Shown here: one piece after another, positions 50,786 to 64,000 of the stretch
How the letters are laid out: each line of letters begins with the position of its first letter
Position numbering within the stretch: position 1 is the first letter of the stretch
Origin: DATAGZ01 sp036263455
GTDB taxonomy: Bacteria; Pseudomonadota; Alphaproteobacteria; Dongiales; Dongiaceae
NCBI GenBank assembly: GCA_036263455.1
Contig: DATAGZ010000002.1
Location: forward strand, 44,256 to 108,255
DNA length: 64,000 bases
Direction: 5' to 3'
Position numbers and translations under genes: made by a program
The notes under the pieces: generated by a model
What the model was told of the DNA's origin: nothing
What the model saw: only the letters and a program-made list of their open reading frames with translations
Databases searched by the model: none

Positions 50786-52899
50786 CTGCGCCGCTCGATG
50801 ATGTCGAGAATCCGACCCGCCATGAGCGGCGCCGGTGTTCCTGGCCCGAAGATTGCATCGACACCCATCTCCCGCAGGCGCTCACCATCCGCCTTCGGGA
50901 TGATCCCGCCCAGTAGCACCGCGATGTCGCTTGCCTCAAGCGCGCCGAGCTCCTTGAGGAGCGCAGGGACGAGGACATCGTGACCCGCCGCGAGCGAAGA
51001 GATACCGATCGCGTGGACATCATTGTCGACCGCCTGGCGCGCCACCTCCTCGGGCATTTGGAACAATGGCCCGATATCGACGACGAAACCCATGTCGGCG
51101 AGTGCCGCCGCCACGATCTTTGCACCGCGGTCGTGACCGTCCTGGCCGAGCTTGGCGATCAGGATTCGCGGGCGCCGGCCAGTGCGCTCCGCGAAGGCGT
51201 CGGTGCGTCGACGGAGGGCGGCGAGGCCCTCGTCGTCGCCGTAGGCATCGGCATAGATGCCCGAGACGAGCCGGCTCATGCCACGATACCTGCCAAAGAC
51301 GTGCTCGAGGGCCGCGCTGACTTCACCCACCGTGGCGCGTGCGCGCATCGCCTCGATAGCGAGCGACAAAAGATTGGTTTTTTCATTCCTGGCTCCCTCC
51401 GTGAGAGCATTCAATGCCTGCTGTACCTTCTCGGCATCGCGCGCGGCACGCAATGCGGCAAGCCGCTCCTTCTGCCGGGCGAGCACGGCGTGATTGTCGA
51501 TGGCGAGAATCTCGACCTCGTCCTCCGCCTCGCTGCGATATTTGTTTACCCCCACCACCACGTCTTCGCCTTTTTCGATACGGGCCTGGCGGCGCGCGGC
51601 TGCCTCCTCGATCCGCGCCTTGGCAAAACCGGTCTCGATCGCGCGCACCATCCCGCCCATCTTTTCGATGTCGTCGAGAAGGGCGCGCGTCTCCTTCACC
51701 AGAACCTGGGTGAGATTCTCCAGATAATAAGATCCCCCCAAAGGATCGATCGTCGCGGTGAGACCGGCTTCCTCCTGCAGGATCAATTGGGTATTGCGCG
51801 CGAGCGCGGCTGAGAACGGGGTGGGCAGCCCGAGCGCCTCATCGAAGGCGTTGGTATGCAGGCTCTGGGTTCCGCCGAGAATCGCGGCCAGGGCCTCGAT
51901 CGTCGTACGCACGATATTGTTGTGCGGGCCTTGCGCGGTCAGCGAGACGCCCGAGGTCTGGCAATGCGTTCGCAGCATACTGCTGTGCGGATTTCGCGGC
52001 GCGAATTCCGCGACGAGCTGCGACCAGACAATGCGCGCGGCGCGGAGCTTGGCAATTTCCATGAAGAAGTTCATGCCGATGCCGAAGAAGAACGACAGCC
52101 GGGGGGCAAATTCGTCGATCGCCAGGCCACGGTCCAGCGCGGCGCGGACATAAGCAAGCCCATCGGCCAGCGTGAAGGCGAGTTCCTGCACGGCGTTGGC
52201 GCCCGCCTCGTGCATATGATAGCCCGAAACGGATATCGAGTTGAACTTGGGCATGGATTTCGAAGTATAAGCGATGATGTCGGCCACGATCCGCATCGAG
52301 GGACCGGGCGGATAAATATAAGTGTTGCGCACCATGAATTCCTTGAGAATGTCATTCTGGATGGTGCCACTGAGCTTTTCCGGGGAAACGCCCTGTTCCT
52401 CGGCGGCGGCGATAAAGGCGGCAAGCACCGGAAGCACCGCGCCATTCATGGTCATGGACACGCTCATCCGGTCGAGCGGGATACCTGAGAAGAGGATCTT
52501 CATGTCTTCGACCGAATCGACCGCCACGCCGGCCTTGCCGACATCACCGATGGCGTGCGGGTGGTCGGAATCATAGCCCCGGTGGGTGGGCAGATCGAAG
52601 GCTATCGACAGGCCCTTTTGGCCACGGGCGAGATTGTCGCGGTAGAAGCGGTTCGATTCCTCGGCGGTCGAAAAACCCGCATATTGCCGTACCGTCCAGG
52701 GCCGGCCGCGGTAGGCGCTGGCGCGCACTCCCCGAGCGAAGGGCGGGAAACCAGGATAGGAATCGAGATGGGGAATATCCTCAAGATCTGCCGGAGTATA
52801 GAGCGGAGCGATAGAGATACCCTCGGCCGTGATGACCGACGTGGCGCCGGCCTCGGCTTCATAGGCGCGCCGCCAGGCCGCGCGGCGTTCGCCCTCCAC
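50782..52899 (-). CDS. Methylmalonyl-CoA mutase
   Basis: A 705-residue B12-dependent mutase that interconverts methylmalonyl-CoA and succinyl-CoA. The TIM-barrel part carries GYHMHEAGA, the ARNTQLILQEEAG signature region and DPLGGSYYLENLT. The C-terminal cobalamin-binding domain has DGHDRG, SSLAAGH and LGGI. It would serve propionate, odd-chain or branched amino acid use. The small, partner subunit is not in the window. GTG 52899 is the only start found before the frame runs out. It is coupled to the coiled-coil gene by TTGA. Confidence 0.94.
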   Translation of the reverse strand: MEGERRAAWRRAYEAEAGATSVITAEGISIAPLYTPADLEDIPHLDSYPGFPPFARGVRASAYRGRPWTVRQYAGFSTAEESNRFYRDNLARGQKGLSIAFDLPTHRGYDSDHPHAIGDVGKAGVAVDSVEDMKILFSGIPLDRMSVSMTMNGAVLPVLAAFIAAAEEQGVSPEKLSGTIQNDILKEFMVRNTYIYPPGPSMRIVADIIAYTSKSMPKFNSISVSGYHMHEAGANAVQELAFTLADGLAYVRAALDRGLAIDEFAPRLSFFFGIGMNFFMEIAKLRAARIVWSQLVAEFAPRNPHSSMLRTHCQTSGVSLTAQGPHNNIVRTTIEALAAILGGTQSLHTNAFDEALGLPTPFSAALARNTQLILQEEAGLTATIDPLGGSYYLENLTQVLVKETRALLDDIEKMGGMVRAIETGFAKARIEEAAARRQARIEKGEDVVVGVNKYRSEAEDEVEILAIDNHAVLARQKERLAALRAARDAEKVQQALNALTEGARNEKTNLLSLAIEAMRARATVGEVSAALEHVFGRYRGMSRLVSGIYADAYGDDEGLAALRRRTDAFAERTGRRPRILIAKLGQDGHDRGAKIVAAALADMGFVVDIGPLFQMPEEVARQAVDNDVHAIGISSLAAGHDVLVPALLKELGALEASDIAVLLGGIIPKADGERLREMGVDAIFGPGTPAPLMAGRILDIIERRS

Positions 52900-53010
52900 G
52901 GCCCTACTCCCTCGCGGAAGGCGGGAGAGGGGAAAGCCCTAGACTTCCGCTGCTCTGGATCTTCTGCCGCGTCATATTCCCCCGTCCGCTATCCTTCTTC
53001 CCCGCCTAGG

Positions 53011-54498
53011 TCAGCCGATTCCTCCTAGGCACATATATTTAATTTCCAGATAATCTTCGATGCCGTATTTGGAGCCCTCTCGGCCGGTCCCCGATTCCTT
53101 CACACCGCCGAAGGGCGCGATTTCGGTCGATATGATGCCGGTATTGATGCCGACAATGCCATATTCGACCTGTTCGGCCACGCGGAAGATGCGCCCGACA
53201 TCGCGGCTGTAGAAATAGGCGGCGAGGCCGAATTCGGTATCGTTGGCCATGCGGATCGCCTCGTCGTCCGTCGTGAAGCGAAACAAGGGTGCGACGGGGC
53301 CGAAGGTTTCCTCGCGCGCGATCAGCATCTCCGGCGTGACCCCGGTCAGGATGGTCGGCTCGAAGAACTGTCCGCCTAGTGCATGGCGCTTACCGCCCGC
53401 CGCGACCTTGGCGCCCTTGGAGAGGGCGTCGGCGATATGCTCTTCGACCTTAGCCACCGCCTTCATGTCAATGAGCGGTCCCTGCTGGGTTTCCCCTTTC
53501 AGCCCGTCGCCGACCTTGAGTTTGGCGATGGCGGCCGCGAGCTTGCCGGCGAACGCGTCATAGACCTTGTCTTGGACCAGCAGCCGGTTGGCGCAGACGC
53601 AGGTCTGTCCCGTGTTGCGGAATTTCGAGGCTATGGCGCCATCGACCGCCGCATCGAGATCCGCATCCTCGAAGACGATGAAGGGGGCGTTCCCGCCCAA
53701 TTCCATCGATGTCTTTTTCACCGTATCGGCGCATTGCTTGAGCAAGAGCTTCCCGATTTCCGTCGAGCCGGTAAAGGTCAGCTTGCGCACCAGGGGATTG
53801 GAGGTCATTTCCCCGCCGATGGCGCTCGCCGATCCCGTCACCACGCTGAAGATTCCTGCAGGAATTCCGGCGCGCTGCGCCAGTTCCGCGAGGGCCAGCG
53901 CTGAAAAAGGCGTCTGCGTCGCGGGCTTGAGCACGATGGGGCAGCCAGCGGCAAGGGCTGGCCCCGCTTTGCGGGTAATCATGGCGATCGGAAAATTCCA
54001 GGGCGTGATCGCGGCCACGACGCCTATCGGCTCCTTAGTGACGATCACCCGCTTGTCACGGGCATAGGTTGGGATGACATCGCCATAGGTACGCTTGCCT
54101 TCTTCGGCAAACCATTCGATGAAGGAGGCGCCGTAGGCGACTTCGCCGCGCGCCTCAGCCAGCGGCTTGCCCTGCTCGGCGGTCATGATGACCGCCAGAT
54201 CCTCCTGATTCTCCATGATGAGCGTGAACCATGCGCGCAGGATCGTCGCGCGCTCCTTGGCGGTGCGGCCGCGCCACTCGCCCCAGGCCGCAGAAGCGGC
54301 CTCGATCGCGCGGCGCGTTTCCGCCGCGCCCGCGTTAGGGATGGTACCGAGAACCTGACCGTTGGCCGGATTGATGACTTCGATGGTCTTGCCTGAATCC
54401 GCATCGACCCAGCGGCCGTTTACATAGCATTGCTGGCGCAGCAGATTCTTGTCCTTGAGGGAAAGCGGCGCGGATTTGAGGGTTGCGGTATCGGGCAT
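53011..54498 (-). CDS. gabD: NAD(P)-dependent succinate-semialdehyde dehydrogenase
   Basis: A 495-residue aldehyde dehydrogenase. ELGGNAPFIVF contains the general-base Glu, GQTCVCANR the catalytic Cys, and the NAD-binding TGSTEIGK is present; the C-terminal APFGGVKESGTGREGS fits GabD-type enzymes, which oxidise succinate semialdehyde to succinate. ATG 54498 (preceded by GGAG) was chosen over ATG 54519, which is possible. It sits 13 bases before the hpnE end; co-transcription with hpnE is possible but the function is unrelated. Confidence 0.9.
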   Translation of the reverse strand: MPDTATLKSAPLSLKDKNLLRQQCYVNGRWVDADSGKTIEVINPANGQVLGTIPNAGAAETRRAIEAASAAWGEWRGRTAKERATILRAWFTLIMENQEDLAVIMTAEQGKPLAEARGEVAYGASFIEWFAEEGKRTYGDVIPTYARDKRVIVTKEPIGVVAAITPWNFPIAMITRKAGPALAAGCPIVLKPATQTPFSALALAELAQRAGIPAGIFSVVTGSASAIGGEMTSNPLVRKLTFTGSTEIGKLLLKQCADTVKKTSMELGGNAPFIVFEDADLDAAVDGAIASKFRNTGQTCVCANRLLVQDKVYDAFAGKLAAAIAKLKVGDGLKGETQQGPLIDMKAVAKVEEHIADALSKGAKVAAGGKRHALGGQFFEPTILTGVTPEMLIAREETFGPVAPLFRFTTDDEAIRMANDTEFGLAAYFYSRDVGRIFRVAEQVEYGIVGINTGIISTEIAPFGGVKESGTGREGSKYGIEDYLEIKYMCLGGIG

Positions 54499-54531
54499 GA
54501 TTTTCTCCGTGCCCATCATACCGGTCCGGGC

Positions 54532-55716
54532 TTAATTTTGCAAAGCGCGGCGCGCTGCTTCCTGCCCGGAGCGGACCGCACTTTCCATGGTGGCGGGCCA
54601 CCCGGTCGCGGTGTAATCGCCCGCCAGGAAAAGATTGGCGAGCGGCGTCGCGGCGGCAGGACGGCGCGCGAGCTGGACCGGGGTCGCCGCAAAGGTCGCG
54701 CGCTTTTCCTTGACCACGCGGTAGAGCGGGAGTGCTCCCCGGACCAATCCACCTTTCAGAAGGTCGTCCCAACAGCGCGCGGCAATGCGCTCGGGCGTTT
54801 CCTCGACGGCACGGGTGGCGGCCGAGACGGTGATTGAGACGTGGCCTGGCTTGAAGAACACCCATTCCGCCAACCCGCCGACCAGGCCGATGAACGGGTC
54901 AGGCGAGGCGACCTCGCCCGCGAAATGAACGTTGACGATCGGACGGAAATCGTCGGGAACGGTCAGGCCCTCGACCAGCTCGCCCGCGACCGTCGCGGGC
55001 GTGGCCAGGATGACCCGGTCGCCGGCCCGAAGCGGCACGACCGTCTCGGCAAAGTGCAGGCCTGTGACCTGGTCGTTCCGGCGCTCGAGCCTGCGGAGGC
55101 GCAGACCGTAGGCGATCTCGCCGCCCCTGGCCTCGAGATAGACGAGCGCGGGATCGATCAGGCTCGCGCTCAGCCCGTTGCGGGGAAGGTAGGGTCGCAC
55201 CGCGCCACGCGCGAACGTGTCCCTGAGAATCTGCGCGGCAAGCGGCGCCGAAGCCTGTTCCGGCTCGGTATTCAAGGCGGCAATGATCAAGGGCGCGAGG
55301 AAGCGCCGGTGAAAATCGTCGTCTTTCATGCCCACCACTTCCCGATGCTTCAGCCCGAACAGCAGGTCATAGAGGTGTCGGATGGTCAGACCGGGAATGG
55401 AGAGCGGGTTGCGCGTCACCTGCCAGCTCTTGCCATCGCGCAGATCGATAAAGGGGTAGCGCACCCTGCCTGCTTCCAGCGTCGCGGTGGCGCCGATCAC
55501 ACCGATATAGCGCAGGAGCGCTGGATTGCCGGAAACCAGCAGGTGGTTGCCATTATCCACCGGACAGCCGATCGTGCTGTCGAGATAGGAGCGGCAGCGC
55601 CCGCCCGCCTGCTTGGCGGCCTCGTAGAGACGGACTCGTCGGCCGGCCTGAGCAAGCGCGACGGCGGCGGACAGGCCCGCCAGGCCCGCCCCAACGACAT
55701 GAACGACGGAGTTCAC
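54532..55716 (-). CDS. hpnE: Hydroxysqualene dehydroxylase HpnE
   Basis: A 394-residue FAD enzyme that reduces hydroxysqualene to squalene in the HpnCDE route. HVVGAGLAGLSAAVAL (6-21) binds FAD and GGRCRS lies near residue 37; the end AGDYTATGWPATMESAV is typical. GTG 55716 was chosen because it overlaps the hpnD stop as GTGA and gives the usual N-terminus; ATG 55743 would add nine residues. Confidence 0.9.
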   Translation of the reverse strand: MNSVVHVVGAGLAGLSAAVALAQAGRRVRLYEAAKQAGGRCRSYLDSTIGCPVDNGNHLLVSGNPALLRYIGVIGATATLEAGRVRYPFIDLRDGKSWQVTRNPLSIPGLTIRHLYDLLFGLKHREVVGMKDDDFHRRFLAPLIIAALNTEPEQASAPLAAQILRDTFARGAVRPYLPRNGLSASLIDPALVYLEARGGEIAYGLRLRRLERRNDQVTGLHFAETVVPLRAGDRVILATPATVAGELVEGLTVPDDFRPIVNVHFAGEVASPDPFIGLVGGLAEWVFFKPGHVSITVSAATRAVEETPERIAARCWDDLLKGGLVRGALPLYRVVKEKRATFAATPVQLARRPAAATPLANLFLAGDYTATGWPATMESAVRSGQEAARRALQN

Positions 55717-56561
55717 AGGATTCCGTAGCGCAGGATAATCCATAATTTGTGGGCAAGCGAAAGCCGCACCCGGATCGCGAGGTTGCGCCAGCCGCCCTGC
55801 CGCAATTTGCGCAGATAGGCGTAATAGACCGCGCCCATCATCCGCGCCGGCCGCATAGGCGCACGTCCGCATCGTTTTATGGCGGCATGGGCGGCGCGAT
55901 AATGCTCCTCGGCGCGCAGGGCTAGCGCCATGCAAACCTGGGGCAGGGATGGATGGGACAGGACCGCGCTGTCGGGGTCGATTCCGTGGGCTTGTAGCAG
56001 ATCATGGGGGAGATAAAGCCTGTGGCGGGTGTAATCCTCGGCAAGATCGCGCAGGATATTGGTGAGCTGGAGCGCGCGGCCGAGATGATGCGCGACCTCG
56101 TCGGCGGCTGGGCCTGATTCGCCGAAGACTCGCACGGCCAGCCGTCCTACCGCGCTCGCCACGCGGTCGCAATAGAGGTCGAGCTCGGCCGATGACGGTG
56201 CCCAAATGTCCCGCGCCGCATCCATGTCCATGCCGTCGATGATTGCCAGGAAATCCTGCTCGCGCAACGCATAGGATTGGACTGGCACCAGGAGAGCACG
56301 GCCGATGGCCGTTTCCGGCACGCCCCGAAAGAGGCGCGCAATCTCGGCGCGCCAATATCGTAGCTGGGCACGTTTTTTCTCGGCCGGCTCGTCGGAATCG
56401 GCAATGTCGTCAACGGTGCGGCAAAAGGCATAGATCGCATACATCGCCTGCCGTCGGGCAGGACCGAGCAGATACATGGCGGCATAGAAGGACGAACCCG
56501 ATTTACGCACCTGGCGGCCGAGGGATTCGCTCTCGTTGGACGGATCTACCGCCCCCGTCAT
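55713..56561 (-). CDS. hpnD: Presqualene diphosphate synthase HpnD
   Basis: A 282-residue trans-isoprenyl diphosphate synthase-type enzyme. It joins two farnesyl diphosphates to presqualene diphosphate. The first aspartate motif is TVDDIADSD and the second LRDLAEDY. Length and fold are normal for HpnD. ATG 56561 overlaps the hpnC stop (ATGA); its own stop overlaps hpnE. The three genes are translated as a unit. Confidence 0.92.
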   Translation of the reverse strand: MTGAVDPSNESESLGRQVRKSGSSFYAAMYLLGPARRQAMYAIYAFCRTVDDIADSDEPAEKKRAQLRYWRAEIARLFRGVPETAIGRALLVPVQSYALREQDFLAIIDGMDMDAARDIWAPSSAELDLYCDRVASAVGRLAVRVFGESGPAADEVAHHLGRALQLTNILRDLAEDYTRHRLYLPHDLLQAHGIDPDSAVLSHPSLPQVCMALALRAEEHYRAAHAAIKRCGRAPMRPARMMGAVYYAYLRKLRQGGWRNLAIRVRLSLAHKLWIILRYGIL

Positions 56562-57415
56562 CGCCGCCTCATGCTGGCCAGCAGGCCGCGCAGGGCCACG
56601 ACCGCGATCCGTCCACGCTCGAGCTTCACTTTTTCCGCGAGCGGGTCGCGTGTTCGTAGAGCACGGATCAACGCGTGCGCGAGGGCGACGATCACCGCGG
56701 CTTCGGCACGCATGCGCCAATCGCTAATCAGGCCGGGCAAGTGGTCGGCCTCCGCCATGAGTTGGTCGGTGCGGTCAAGAAGCTCGTCCAATAAAGTGCG
56801 CAGCGCGGGCGAGGCGCTTCTTTCCGCGAGCACCGCCGGGGAAAGCCCGTGGCGGGAAAAGTCCAGCATGGGGATATAGATGCGGTCCATTACCTGCGCA
56901 TCCTCGCGGCAATCCTGGAGATGATTGATGATTTGTAGCGCCGCGCACAGCGCATCCGAAGCCGGCCAGCTTTCCCTGGCCTCGCCGTGGAGATCGAGGA
57001 GATATCGGCCCACGGGCGCGGCAGAGTAACGGCAATAATCGAGCAGCTCTCCCCAATCGGCATACCGCTTCTTGGTGGCGTCGCGGCGAAAAGCCACCAG
57101 GAGTTCACAGCAATGCTGGGGCGTGACCCCCGTCTCGATCAGCGAAGTGCGCATCGCCGCCGCCACGGGGACGTCGTCACGGGCATCATCACGAAGAACC
57201 TCTTCCATGCGGTCGAGGCGGCGGATTTTCTCCTGTGGCTCGAGCGCCGGGTTGTCGGCGATGTCGTCGCCCATGCGGGCATAGCGATAGAAGGCGTGCA
57301 CGTGACGGCGCAGCTCGCGCCTGACGAGCCAGGACCCGACCGGAAAATTCTCCGTATGGCGGTTCTTGCCCGATGGCGTGGCGATATCGGCCCGGCCCTG
57401 CCTGTCTGCCTGCAC
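56558..57415 (-). CDS. hpnC: Hydroxysqualene synthase HpnC
   Basis: A 285-residue enzyme that turns presqualene diphosphate into hydroxysqualene. TPSGKNRHTENFPVGSW is the typical N-terminal block; RMGDDIADN is the first aspartate motif and NHLQDCREDAQ the second. GTG 57415 was chosen because GGGGGAAG precedes it at 4 bases and because upstream codons would have to be read through two hairpins; the frame itself reaches back to GTG 57484, overlapping the rpoC stop. With HpnD and HpnE it makes squalene for hopanoids; the cyclase shc is not in the window. Confidence 0.88.
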   Translation of the reverse strand: MQADRQGRADIATPSGKNRHTENFPVGSWLVRRELRRHVHAFYRYARMGDDIADNPALEPQEKIRRLDRMEEVLRDDARDDVPVAAAMRTSLIETGVTPQHCCELLVAFRRDATKKRYADWGELLDYCRYSAAPVGRYLLDLHGEARESWPASDALCAALQIINHLQDCREDAQVMDRIYIPMLDFSRHGLSPAVLAERSASPALRTLLDELLDRTDQLMAEADHLPGLISDWRMRAEAAVIVALAHALIRALRTRDPLAEKVKLERGRIAVVALRGLLASMRRR

Positions 57416-57419
57416 CGTT

Positions 57420-57427
57420 CTTCCCCC
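57420..57427 (-). promoter_or_regulatory. Ribosome binding site of hpnC
   Basis: GGGGGAAG on the minus strand lies 4 bases before GTG 57415. It is the only good purine-rich site near any possible hpnC start and so decides the start over the GTG at 57484, which touches the rpoC stop. Confidence 0.65.
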
Positions 57428-57432
57428 GAATA

Positions 57433-57478
57433 GCGGCGTGGCGCCGCAAGCGGCCCCGTCCACGAGGGACGGGGCCGC
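57433..57478 (-). terminator. Two GC-rich stem-loops after rpoC
   Basis: Directly after the rpoC TAG, GCGGCCCCGTCC pairs with GGACGGGGCCGC (57450-57461 with 57467-57478; 12-bp stem, 5-base loop). A second stem GCGGCG/CGCCGC (57433-57447, 3-base loop) follows. No T-run follows in the minus direction, so complete intrinsic termination is not certain; partial termination, attenuation, or 3' end protection of the rpoBC transcript would all fit. Confidence 0.65.
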
Positions 57479-57483
57479 GTTCA

Positions 57484-61662
<4,179 letters not shown>

Positions 61663-61671
61663 ATCAGGACC

Positions 61672-64000
<2,329 letters not shown>

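Overview
The window comes from a GC-rich genome, almost certainly an alphaproteobacterium. The evidence is a circularly permuted two-piece tmRNA next to an alphaproteobacterial-type SspB, a class I lysyl-tRNA synthetase, a CarD regulator, the order aroK-aroB-corC divergent from xerD-accA, sarcosine oxidase genes soxBDAG, hopanoid genes hpnCDE, and rpoC-rpoB. I cannot name a genus; a Rhodospirillales-like lineage is a guess. No insertion sequence, prophage, CRISPR array or plasmid gene was seen. Most genes are tightly packed, often with 4-base ATGA/GTGA/TTGA stop-start overlaps.

Layout. 1-2401: the 3' part of a SpoIIE-type phosphatase fused to an anti-sigma-like kinase domain, then a glycosyltransferase. 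2433-10577: the most interesting block, a nearly gapless run of metallophosphoesterase, HIT protein, LptF-like and LptG-like permeases, a CDP-alcohol phosphotransferase with an extra N-terminal domain, a sterol-desaturase-type hydroxylase, a homologue of the family containing bacterial ceramide synthase, and two nucleotidyltransferases. It looks like a dedicated system for making and exporting an unusual, possibly sphingolipid-type, envelope lipid. 10658-12193: zinc-ribbon membrane protein, permuted tmRNA and sspB. 12202-22491 (minus strand): acyl-CoA synthetase with a multi-PAS histidine kinase, small envelope proteins, a methyltransferase, lysK, a CNNM/CorC-type protein, aroB and aroK. 22542-27474: a small membrane protein, xerD and accA, then an ABC-2 permease and a large MscS channel on the other strand.

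27534-33022: soxBDAG for oxidative demethylation of sarcosine, then an RNHCP zinc protein. 33134-38866: CarD with a long lysine-rich N-terminal tail, an AT-rich divergent gap, then prmC, mnmE and two GT4 glycosyltransferases in a coupled row. 38863-44232: Smr protein, tRNA-Ser(CGA), peroxiredoxin-like protein, DUF815 ATPase, a cation diffusion facilitator with a natural run of six histidines, a TPR protein, an SDR-fold protein and a DinB-fold protein. 44369-48154: a cold-shock protein with an RGG-like tail and a probable operon of flavin reductase, two DAO-type flavin oxidoreductases and a secreted protein. 48356-64000 (minus strand): a very long membrane-anchored coiled-coil protein coupled to methylmalonyl-CoA mutase, succinate-semialdehyde dehydrogenase, hpnE-hpnD-hpnC for squalene formation, and rpoC and rpoB (rpoB cut by the window edge). 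The hopanoid genes lie directly behind rpoC, behind two GC-rich hairpins.
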